Shown here piece after piece: positions 58,314 to 64,000 of a stretch of DNA of 64,000 nucleotides; positions within the stretch are counted from its first letter, which is position 1, and every line of letters begins with the position of its first letter. A program made the position numbers and the translations under genes. The notes below the pieces were generated by a model, which was not told the DNA's origin, did no database searches, and was given only the letters and a program-made list of their open reading frames with translations. The DNA is from Curtobacterium salicis (GTDB taxonomy: Bacteria > Actinomycetota > Actinomycetes > Actinomycetales > Microbacteriaceae): contig NZ_JAAOYO010000004.1 in the NCBI RefSeq assembly GCF_011759505.1, positions 62,001-126,000 on the forward strand. Direction: 5' to 3'.

Positions 58314-59137
58314 GCGTCCCCGACGTCCGCGGACGCATCGACTCGGTCTGGGAGCGACTGTCACCGGCCGAGCGTCGGGTGGCCGCGATGATCCGGCACG
58401 ACCCGGAGCTCCTGCTCGTCGGGACGTCGGCGCAGCTGGCCGTCGAGTCCGGCACCTCGAAGGCGACGGTCTCGCGGCTCGTCCGTTCGCTCGGGTTCCA
58501 GGACGCCGCCGAGGTCCGTCAGAACCTCATGTCCGCGCGGGGGACCGGTCTGCCCTGGGCCGCCGAGGACGCCGCCCACGTCGACCAGCGGGCGGTGGAG
58601 GCGCGTAACCTCGACGCGGCGTTCGCCTCCCTGGCCCGCGCCGACCGTCCGCGCCTCGCCCGACGCATCGTCCGCGCACGCCGGGTCCTGGTCCTCGGCG
58701 AGCGCGGCGCGTACCCGATCGCGCTGCAGCTCCGTGCCCAGCTCGCGCAGGTGCGTCCCGACGTCCGGGTCGGGCCGGCGCCCGGGCAGCGTCTGGGGGA
58801 GGAGGTCGCCGACCTCGACCGCCGGGACCTCGTGGTCATCGTCACGGTCCGCCGGCACGCCGCCGGGGTCGACCGGGTCGTCCGGCACTGCGTGGCGACC
58901 GGGGCGGACGTCGTCGTCATCGGGGACCCGACGGCCGCGGTGATCGCCGCTCCCGCGACCACCGCGGTGCTCTGCCCGGTCGACTCACCGTCGGCGTTCG
59001 ACTCGTTGGCGGCGCTGTTCGCGGTCGTCGCGGCGATCACGAACGACGTGTACGAGGCGTCCGGGCCGTCGGGCCGGACCCGGGTGGAAGCGGTGGCGAG
59101 CGCCTACGACACGCTCGGCGAACTCGCCGGCCCCTGA
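58310..59137 (+). CDS. MurR/RpiR family transcriptional regulator
   Basis: This 275-residue regulator has an N-terminal RpiR helix-turn-helix (ELLLVGTSAQLAVESGTSKATVSRLVRSLGF). The C-terminal SIS domain covers about residues 120-260 (RRVLVLGERGAYPIALQLRAQLAQVRPDVRVG; CVATGADVVVIGDP). RpiR-type regulators such as HpxU control purine and ureide genes in other bacteria. It closes the ureide operon with an ATGA overlap, so it is probably its regulator. Its end overlaps the convergent SRPBCC gene by 34 bases. Confidence 0.92.
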   Translation: MSVPDVRGRIDSVWERLSPAERRVAAMIRHDPELLLVGTSAQLAVESGTSKATVSRLVRSLGFQDAAEVRQNLMSARGTGLPWAAEDAAHVDQRAVEARNLDAAFASLARADRPRLARRIVRARRVLVLGERGAYPIALQLRAQLAQVRPDVRVGPAPGQRLGEEVADLDRRDLVVIVTVRRHAAGVDRVVRHCVATGADVVVIGDPTAAVIAAPATTAVLCPVDSPSAFDSLAALFAVVAAITNDVYEASGPSGRTRVEAVASAYDTLGELAGP

Positions 59138-59598
59138 CCGGTGCCGGCCGCACCGAGCTCGTCCGCGAGCGACCGGTTCCGCTCCTGGATCAACCGCACC
59201 AGGTAGCGCCGCAACACCAGTCCCTCGGCGATCCGTCCGAGCACGCCGAACGGCGCCCGGAACGCGATCTCGTCCACCATCCGGGTGCCGGTGGCAGTCG
59301 CCTCGAACCGGTGCTGGTGCCGGAACCGGGCGAACGGCCCACGCACCTGTTCGTCGACGAACGCGTGGGGTGCCTCCAGGGCGGTGACCTCGTTCGTCAT
59401 CCGCCACACGACCCCGAAGTGTCGGGCCCGCCAGGTGACGCGCTCGCCGATCCCGATGACCCCGTCGGTGCGGCCGGCCACGGCCTGCTCACCGGTGGCC
59501 GCCATCGACCGCAGGTGCGCCCCGATGTCCAGCGACAGGGCGAACGCCCGCTCGGGCGGTACAGGCAGGTCGGTCACGATCCGGAAAGCAGCGCTCAC
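59104..59598 (-). CDS. SRPBCC family protein (START/Bet v 1-like fold)
   Basis: This 164-residue protein has FRIVTDLPVPPERAFALSLDIGAHLRSM, then the ligand-pocket strands IGERVTWRARHFGVVWRMTNEVTALEAPHAFVDEQVRGPFARFRHQHRFEA. The C-terminal helix is RIAEGLVLRRYLVRLIQERNRSLADEL. This is the pattern of SRPBCC ligand-binding proteins, function unknown. The GTG start lies 6 bases after a CAGGAT -10 box (59605-59610, minus strand), while GAGGG overlaps as a weak ribosome site. Confidence 0.88.
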   Translation of the reverse strand: MSAAFRIVTDLPVPPERAFALSLDIGAHLRSMAATGEQAVAGRTDGVIGIGERVTWRARHFGVVWRMTNEVTALEAPHAFVDEQVRGPFARFRHQHRFEATATGTRMVDEIAFRAPFGVLGRIAEGLVLRRYLVRLIQERNRSLADELGAAGTGQGPASSPSVS

Positions 59599-59622
59599 CC
59601 CTCGATCCTGGCGCACGGACGG

Positions 59623-59628
59623 CAGGAT
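59623..59628 (+). promoter_or_regulatory. -10 box CAGGAT of a leaderless transcript
   Basis: CAGGAT ends 6 bases before the GTG at 59635. A matching box for the divergent SRPBCC gene lies only 13 bases away on the other strand. Confidence 0.5.
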
Positions 59629-59634
59629 GGTCAC

Positions 59635-60735
59635 GTGACCGACGCCGCCCCGACTCCGCTCGACCGTGCCGGGAGGCTCGTCCCCGGCCTCGCGCTCGCC
59701 ACCGGCATCGCCGTGGTCGCGACCGTCATCGGGCGGTTCCTGCCGGTCGTCGGAGCGCCGGTCAGCGGCGTCGTGATCGGCGCGGTCCTCGGCACCGTGC
59801 GGCGTCCCGGCCCGGTGTTCCGGCCGGGCATCACGATCGCCAGCAAGACCGTGCTGCAGTTCGCCGTGGTCCTGCTCGGGGCGCAGCTGTCGCTCCTGCA
59901 GGTCGCCCGGGTCGGGGTGCAGTCGTTGCCGGTGATGCTCGGCACCCTCGTCATCTGCCTGCTCGCCGCCTGGGGGATCGGCCGGGCACTCGGGGTGGTC
60001 GGCAACCTGCGGACCCTGATCGGGGTCGGCACGGGCATCTGCGGGGCGTCCGCGATCGCTGCCGTCACCCCGGTGATCGGCGCGGTGTCGGTCGAGGTGG
60101 CCTACGCGGTGTCGACGATCTTCCTGTTCAACGTGGCCGCGGTCGTCGTCTTCCCCGTCATCGGGCACGCCCTCGGCATGAGCCAGCACGCGTTCGGGCT
60201 GTTCGCGGGGACGGCGGTGAACGACACGTCGTCGGTCGTCGCCGCGGCGAGCACGTACGGCTCGGGGGCGGCGGACTTCGCGGTCGTCGTCAAGCTCGTC
60301 CGGACGCTCATGATCATCCCGGTGGTCCTCGGCCTCGCGTGGCTGGTCGGACGCCGGGCGGAGGCGTCGACGGTCGGAGACCGGCCGGCAGCCGGCGACG
60401 TGGCGTCGGACGGGACGGCGATCGACCCCACGGTCGTGCCGGCGCGCCCGAGGTGGTCCCCGCGCCGAGTGTTCCGTCTGGTGCCGTGGTTCCTCATCGG
60501 CTTCGTGCTCGTGGCCGCCGTGAACTCGACCGGCGTGGTCCCCGGCCCGGCGCACCCGGCGATCGCCGCGGTCGCCGCGTTCCTCATCACCGTCGCCCTG
60601 AGCGCGATCGGCCTGTCCACGGACCTCGCCGGGTTCCGCCGCGCGGGGTTCCGACCGCTGGTGCTCGGCGGATCGCTCTGGATCGTGGTGTCACTGTCGA
60701 GCCTCGGCCTGCAGGCGCTCACCGGGAGCATCTGA
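59635..60735 (+). CDS. YeiH/UPF0324 family membrane transporter
   Basis: This 366-residue membrane protein has about ten spans and the YeiH features GITIASKTVLQFAVVLLGAQLSL, GIGTGICGASAIAAVTPVIGA-like (IGVGTGICGASAIAA) and FAGTAVNDTSSVVAAASTYG. A cytoplasmic loop of about 55 residues, rich in Ala/Asp/Arg, sits between spans 8 and 9. The family is annotated as putative sulfate exporters on weak grounds. Sulfur-metabolism genes cysK and cysE lie 1.2 kb downstream. The GTG start is set by the leaderless promoter. Confidence 0.88.
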   Translation: MTDAAPTPLDRAGRLVPGLALATGIAVVATVIGRFLPVVGAPVSGVVIGAVLGTVRRPGPVFRPGITIASKTVLQFAVVLLGAQLSLLQVARVGVQSLPVMLGTLVICLLAAWGIGRALGVVGNLRTLIGVGTGICGASAIAAVTPVIGAVSVEVAYAVSTIFLFNVAAVVVFPVIGHALGMSQHAFGLFAGTAVNDTSSVVAAASTYGSGAADFAVVVKLVRTLMIIPVVLGLAWLVGRRAEASTVGDRPAAGDVASDGTAIDPTVVPARPRWSPRRVFRLVPWFLIGFVLVAAVNSTGVVPGPAHPAIAAVAAFLITVALSAIGLSTDLAGFRRAGFRPLVLGGSLWIVVSLSSLGLQALTGSI

Positions 60736-60776
60736 GGTCGTCAGACGACCGGACCCGCCCGGCTGACCCGGCCCGG

Positions 60777-60782
60777 TACGGT
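60777..60782 (+). promoter_or_regulatory. -10 box TACGGT of a leaderless transcript
   Basis: TACGGT ends 6 bases before the ATG at 60789. Confidence 0.6.
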
Positions 60783-60788
60783 CGGGGC

Positions 60789-61853
60789 ATGGACCTCGAC
60801 ACCCTCGCCTTCCCCGTCATCGACGGCCACAACGACCTGCCGTGGGAGCGCCGTGAGACGCACGGGTCCGGTGTCGAGGGCATCGACTCCGAGGCCGACT
60901 CGCTGCACACCGACCTGCCGAAGCTCCGCGCGGGCGGGGTCGTCGGACAGTTCTGGTCGGTCTTCGTGCCGGTCGAGGAGCCCGACCCGGTGCGGACGAC
61001 GCTGCAGCAGATCGACCTCGCCCACCGCATCATCGAGCGGTACCCGGACGACCTGGCCCTGGCCCGCACCGCCGCCGAGGTGCGGGCCGCGATCGCCTCG
61101 GGTCGGATCGCCTCGCTGCTCGGAGCCGAGGGCGGCCACTCGATCGGCGACGACCTGACGGTCCTCCGCGACTTCGCCCGGCTCGGCGTCCGCTACATGA
61201 CGCTGACCCACAACGACGACACCCCATGGGCCGACTCGGCGACCGGTGCCCGGGCCCACGGCGGCCTGACCGACCGGGGTCGCGAGGTCGTCGCCGAGAT
61301 GGAACGGATCGGCATGCTCGTCGACCTGTCGCACACGGCGCCCGCCACCATGCGGGACACCCTCGACGTCGCCACCCGGCCGGTGGTGTTCAGCCACTCG
61401 TCGACCGTCGCGATCGACGACCACCCCCGCAACGTCCCGGACGACGTGCTCGCCCGCCTCGCCGACAACGGCGGCGTGGTGATGACCACCTTCGTGCCGA
61501 AGTTCGTCTCGCGTGCCTGGGCCGACTGGGAGGAGGCCGGCGCGACCGGGGAACCGCCCCTCGTCACGGTGTCCGACGTCGCCGACCACGTCGAGCACGC
61601 GCGCGACGTCGCGGGCGCGGCGCACATCGGCCTCGGCGGCGACTACGACGGCACACCGGTGCTGCCGCCGGACCTCCGCGACGTCTCGCGGTACCCGGTG
61701 CTCGCCGTGGAGCTCCGCCGTCGGGGTTGGGGAGACAGCGACCTGCGGGCACTCGCCGGCGGCAACGTCCTCCGCGTGCTCGAGGCGACGGACGACCGGT
61801 TCGCCCGGACGGCGCACGTCACACCCGGGGTGCGCCCCATGACCGGTCGCTAG
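60789..61853 (+). CDS. Membrane dipeptidase family (M19) peptidase
   Basis: This 354-residue zinc dipeptidase has all M19 metal blocks: VIDGHNDLPW, the bridging Glu in SLLGAEGGHSIGDD, LTHNDDTPWADS, MLVDLSHTAP, VVFSHSSTVAIDDHPRNVPD and IGLGGDYDGTP. It hydrolyses dipeptides, including those with D-residues at the C-terminus. There is no signal peptide, unlike renal dipeptidase. It has its own leaderless promoter. Confidence 0.94.
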   Translation: MDLDTLAFPVIDGHNDLPWERRETHGSGVEGIDSEADSLHTDLPKLRAGGVVGQFWSVFVPVEEPDPVRTTLQQIDLAHRIIERYPDDLALARTAAEVRAAIASGRIASLLGAEGGHSIGDDLTVLRDFARLGVRYMTLTHNDDTPWADSATGARAHGGLTDRGREVVAEMERIGMLVDLSHTAPATMRDTLDVATRPVVFSHSSTVAIDDHPRNVPDDVLARLADNGGVVMTTFVPKFVSRAWADWEEAGATGEPPLVTVSDVADHVEHARDVAGAAHIGLGGDYDGTPVLPPDLRDVSRYPVLAVELRRRGWGDSDLRALAGGNVLRVLEATDDRFARTAHVTPGVRPMTGR

Positions 61854-61888
61854 GATCGGGCCGCACACCGAGCCTCCTGGGATGGAGG
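61852..61888 (+). promoter_or_regulatory. -10 box TAGGAT and hairpin in the cysK leader
   Basis: TAGGAT (61852-61857) overlaps the end of the dipeptidase gene and predicts a leader of about 54 bases before cysK. Within it, GCCTCC and GGAGGC (61871-61888) pair around TGGGAT. A GTGAGGA ribosome site (61902-61908) follows. The hairpin may be involved in control, but no cysteine-codon leader peptide was found. Confidence 0.45.
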
Positions 61889-61917
61889 CCGTGGGACCGA
61901 CGTGAGGACGCGAACGC

Positions 61918-62856
61918 ATGACCGGCACCATCTACGACGACATCTCCCAGGCCTTCGGCAACACCCCGCTCGTGCGGCTGAACCGACTGCCCCAGGAGGG
62001 CGGGGCCGAGGTCCTCGCCAAGCTCGAGTTCTACAACCCGGGCGCCAGCGTGAAGGACCGTCTCGGCGTCGCGATCATCGACGCGGCGGAGGAGTCGGGT
62101 GACCTCGAGCCCGGCGGCACGATCGTCGAGGGCTCGTCCGGCAACACCGGCATCGCGCTCGCCATGGTCGGCGCCGCGCGCGGCTACAACGTCATCGTGA
62201 CGATGCCCGAGACCATGAGTGTCGAGCGTCGAGCCGTCATGCGCGCCTACGGTGCCGAGATCGTCCTGACCCCCGGCTCCGAGGGCATGAAGGGCGCGGT
62301 CTCCCGCGCGGCCCAGATCGTGGACGAGACGCCGGGCGCGATCCTCGCCCACCAGTTCGAGACGGCGGCGAACGCCGCGATCCACCGCAAGACGACGGCG
62401 CAGGAGATCCTCCGCGACACCGAGGAGCACGTGGACGTGTTCGTCGCCGGTGTCGGGACCGGCGGCACCATCACGGGTGTCGGTCAGGTCCTCAAGGAGC
62501 GGGTGCCGGGCGTGCAGATCATCGCGGTCGAGCCCGCGGACTCGCCCCTCCTCACCAAGGGCACCGCCGGCCCGCACAAGATCGCCGGCATCGGAGCGAA
62601 CTTCATCCCCGAGGTCCTCGACCGTTCCGTCATCGACGAGGTCATCGACGTCGAGCTCGACGACGCCCTGCGGGTGGCTCGGGCACTGGCGACCGAGGAG
62701 GGCATCCTCTCCGGCATCTCGTCGGGGGCGATCATCCACGCCGCGCTGCAGGTCGCGGCACGTCCGGAGAACGCCGGCAAGCGCATCGTCGCGATCGTCT
62801 GCGACACCGGCGAGCGCTACCTGTCGACGGTGCTCTACGAGGGGCTCACTGCGTGA
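61918..62856 (+). CDS. cysK: Cysteine synthase A (O-acetylserine sulfhydrylase)
   Basis: This 312-residue PLP enzyme combines O-acetylserine with sulfide to give cysteine. It has [11 protein letters not shown], the PLP lysine in [40 protein letters not shown] and [14 protein letters not shown]. The length fits the family. It is translationally coupled to cysE (GTGA overlap), so the two enzymes of cysteine synthesis are made together and can form the cysteine synthase complex. Confidence 0.96.
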   Translation: MTGTIYDDISQAFGNTPLVRLNRLPQEGGAEVLAKLEFYNPGASVKDRLGVAIIDAAEESGDLEPGGTIVEGSSGNTGIALAMVGAARGYNVIVTMPETMSVERRAVMRAYGAEIVLTPGSEGMKGAVSRAAQIVDETPGAILAHQFETAANAAIHRKTTAQEILRDTEEHVDVFVAGVGTGGTITGVGQVLKERVPGVQIIAVEPADSPLLTKGTAGPHKIAGIGANFIPEVLDRSVIDEVIDVELDDALRVARALATEEGILSGISSGAIIHAALQVAARPENAGKRIVAIVCDTGERYLSTVLYEGLTA

Positions 62857-63437
62857 CGACGGCTCCACGTCGCGGCGTGCTGCGGACCGTCCGGGAGGAC
62901 CTCGCCGCCGCACGCCGCGGAGACCCCGCCGCGCGCGGGGACCTCGAGAACGCGATCGTGTACTCGGGGCTGCACGCGATCTGGACCTACCGGGTCACGC
63001 ACCGGCTCTGGATCGCCGAGGGTCTGCCCGGATCGCGGACTGCGGCGCGGATCCTCGCGCAGGTCGCGCGGACGCTGACGGGCATCGAGATCCACCCCGG
63101 CGCGCGCATCGGCCGCCGGTTCTTCATCGACCACGGCATCGGTGTCGTGATCGGCGAGACCGCGGTGGTCGGCGACGACGTCCTCGTCTTCCACGGGGTG
63201 ACCCTGGGCGGTCGGGGCGGAGGCCCGGGGCCGGGTTCGAAGCGTCACCCCACGGTCGGTGACCGGGTCGTCCTGGGCGCCGGTTCGGCGCTGATCGGCG
63301 GCATCACGGTCGGCGACGACGCGGTCATCGGTGCGGGGACCGTCGTCACGAAGGACGTGCCGGCGAACTCGGTCGTGACCGGGGTCGCCGGCACCGCACG
63401 TCCCCGGTCCGGGCACGAGGGCGTACCGGAGCTCTGA
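62853..63437 (+). CDS. cysE: Serine O-acetyltransferase
   Basis: This 194-residue acetyltransferase makes O-acetylserine for CysK. An N-terminal helical part ([33 protein letters not shown]) is followed by left-handed beta-helix hexapeptide repeats ([43 protein letters not shown]). His residues of the active site are in FIDHG and VFHGV. The C-terminus ends in EGVPEL, not the Ile typically docking into CysK, so the complex may be weak. Confidence 0.95.
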   Translation: MTTAPRRGVLRTVREDLAAARRGDPAARGDLENAIVYSGLHAIWTYRVTHRLWIAEGLPGSRTAARILAQVARTLTGIEIHPGARIGRRFFIDHGIGVVIGETAVVGDDVLVFHGVTLGGRGGGPGPGSKRHPTVGDRVVLGAGSALIGGITVGDDAVIGAGTVVTKDVPANSVVTGVAGTARPRSGHEGVPEL

Positions 63438-63472
63438 GGCCCAGCGGTCCGGCGTTCCGGGGCAGCGGCGGG

Positions 63473-63772
63473 TCAGCTCTTCTCGCAGGCGATCCCGTCG
63501 GCGTCGCGGTCCATCTTCTTGTTCGCCCGGTACAGGGCGTCGTCCTTCTTCACCGTGCCCTTGAGCGCGCGGTACGAGGTCTTCCCGCCCGAGGTCACCT
63601 TGTTCTGCGTGACGGACTTCTTCGCGATGCCGCCGGAGTACACCTGGTGGACGGCGGTGCAGTTGGCGAAGACCCGCGGTGCGGCGGAGGCGCTGGTCGC
63701 GGTGCCGGCCACACCACCCAGGGTCAGTGCGAGGGTGACGGCGGCGATGCCGAGGGTGCGGGTGGTCTTCAC
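63473..63772 (-). CDS. Secreted excalibur calcium-binding domain protein
   Basis: This 99-residue protein has an N-terminal signal (TTRTLGIAAVTLALTLGGVAGTATSASA). The short mature part starts with NCTAVHQVYSGGIAKKS and ends in the excalibur motif DRDADGIACEKS, whose DxDxDG loop should bind calcium and whose two cysteines are conserved. The function of such stand-alone domains is unknown; they are common on actinobacterial surfaces. The GTG at 63772 is preceded by GGAGGAA. Confidence 0.9.
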   Translation of the reverse strand: MKTTRTLGIAAVTLALTLGGVAGTATSASAAPRVFANCTAVHQVYSGGIAKKSVTQNKVTSGGKTSYRALKGTVKKDDALYRANKKMDRDADGIACEKS

Positions 63773-63884
63773 GGGTTCCTCCAGGAGGGGCGGTCGCCGA
63801 CGTCGGGTACGCGGCACGACGAGGGTACCGGGATTCGTGAGACATGTTCACCCCCACAACGAGGCAGGAGCGGGCGGCATCGGG

Positions 63885-63890
63885 CATCCT
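63885..63890 (+). promoter_or_regulatory. -10 box CATCCT of a leaderless transcript
   Basis: CATCCT ends 6 bases before the ATG at 63897. Confidence 0.45.
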
Positions 63891-63896
63891 GGTGCG

Positions 63897-64000
63897 ATGG
63901 ACGGGACCACCCTGCACGCGGTCGTCGCACGGACCGCGATGGCACTGCCGGCAGTGACCGAGACGCAGCCGTTCGGCGAGGGCGCCGACGTCTACAAGGT
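63897..64000 (+). CDS. MmcQ/YjbR family protein (cut by window end)
   Basis: Only the first 34 codons are present: after MDGTTLHAVVARTAMALPAV come TETQPFGEG and DVYKV. The combination of TETQPFG and DVYKV marks the MmcQ/YjbR family, small proteins with a double-wing DNA-binding-like fold and unknown role. The rest lies beyond the window. Confidence 0.75.
   Translation, partial: MDGTTLHAVVARTAMALPAVTETQPFGEGADVYK

Overview
The window is a 64 kb piece of a very GC-rich actinobacterial chromosome, most likely from the family Microbacteriaceae and plausibly Curtobacterium. This rests on the extreme third-position GC, the protein types (zinc-independent L36, SipW-type exported proteins, MT0933-like small protein, SufS/SufU pair) and many leaderless promoters of the form TANNNT, 6-7 bases, start codon. 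No sequence search was run, so the genus is an inference. No rRNA, tRNA, CRISPR array, prophage or insertion sequence was recognised. It reads as ordinary chromosomal accessory and metabolic content, densely packed, about 60 genes.

Layout. 0-6.5 kb: a small unknown protein, then a four-gene peptide/oligopeptide-type ABC importer (lipoprotein, fused double ATPase, two permeases). 6.5-10.2 kb: an Eis-like acetyltransferase, an iron-sulfur (6-4) photolyase type protein and a conserved hypothetical. 10.3-11.8 kb: an orphan MurE-like ligase. 11.8-14.7 kb: a SipW-type signal peptidase with three of its likely client proteins, interrupted by a pentanucleotide microsatellite. 15-24.4 kb: PnuC, a NatA/NatB-type ABC pair, threonine aldolase, a phosphodiesterase, a quinone-oxidoreductase-like enzyme, and a second ABC exporter with a LolA-like protein. 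24.6-31.8 kb: two SorC-type regulators, a Zur-controlled divergent pair (CobW-like and ribosomal protein L36), a histidine phosphatase, GlpD and an AraC regulator. 32-38.8 kb: alanine dehydrogenase, TspO-like protein, CorA, CLC channel, MT0933-like protein, SufS-SufU. 39-45 kb: secreted GH5 enzyme, MarR/VOC pair, LLM monooxygenase, GNAT, GDSL esterase, and a VIT/CCC1 transporter behind DtxR/IdeR-like boxes. 45-49.6 kb: an amide/amino-acid operon whose first gene carries an in-frame amber codon, with a divergent GntR regulator. 49.7-51.5 kb: a third ABC exporter.

51.7-59.1 kb is the most coherent pathway: allantoinase, an acetamidase-family enzyme, a fusion of an HpxZ/AtzH-like domain to an amidase, ureidoglycine-glyoxylate aminotransferase (PucG), allantoate amidohydrolase and an RpiR regulator, all translationally coupled or nearly so. 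Together they should take allantoin to ureidoglycine, then glycine plus oxalurate, with the two amidase-type enzymes as candidates for breaking down oxalurate and oxamate. 59.1-64 kb: SRPBCC protein, YeiH-type transporter, M19 dipeptidase, cysK-cysE, an excalibur protein and the start of an MmcQ/YjbR protein.

Running through the whole window is a family of intergenic inverted repeats with the core CGGGAGGC(G/C)CGG. Most sit at gene 3' ends, where they probably act as terminators, but at least one lies in a promoter region and related sequence is found inside the linker of the fused ABC ATPase. Regulatory sites that can be read directly include a Zur box, two DtxR-like boxes, paired 16-bp MarR operators and a matched pair of 14-bp palindromes between glpD and its neighbouring regulator.
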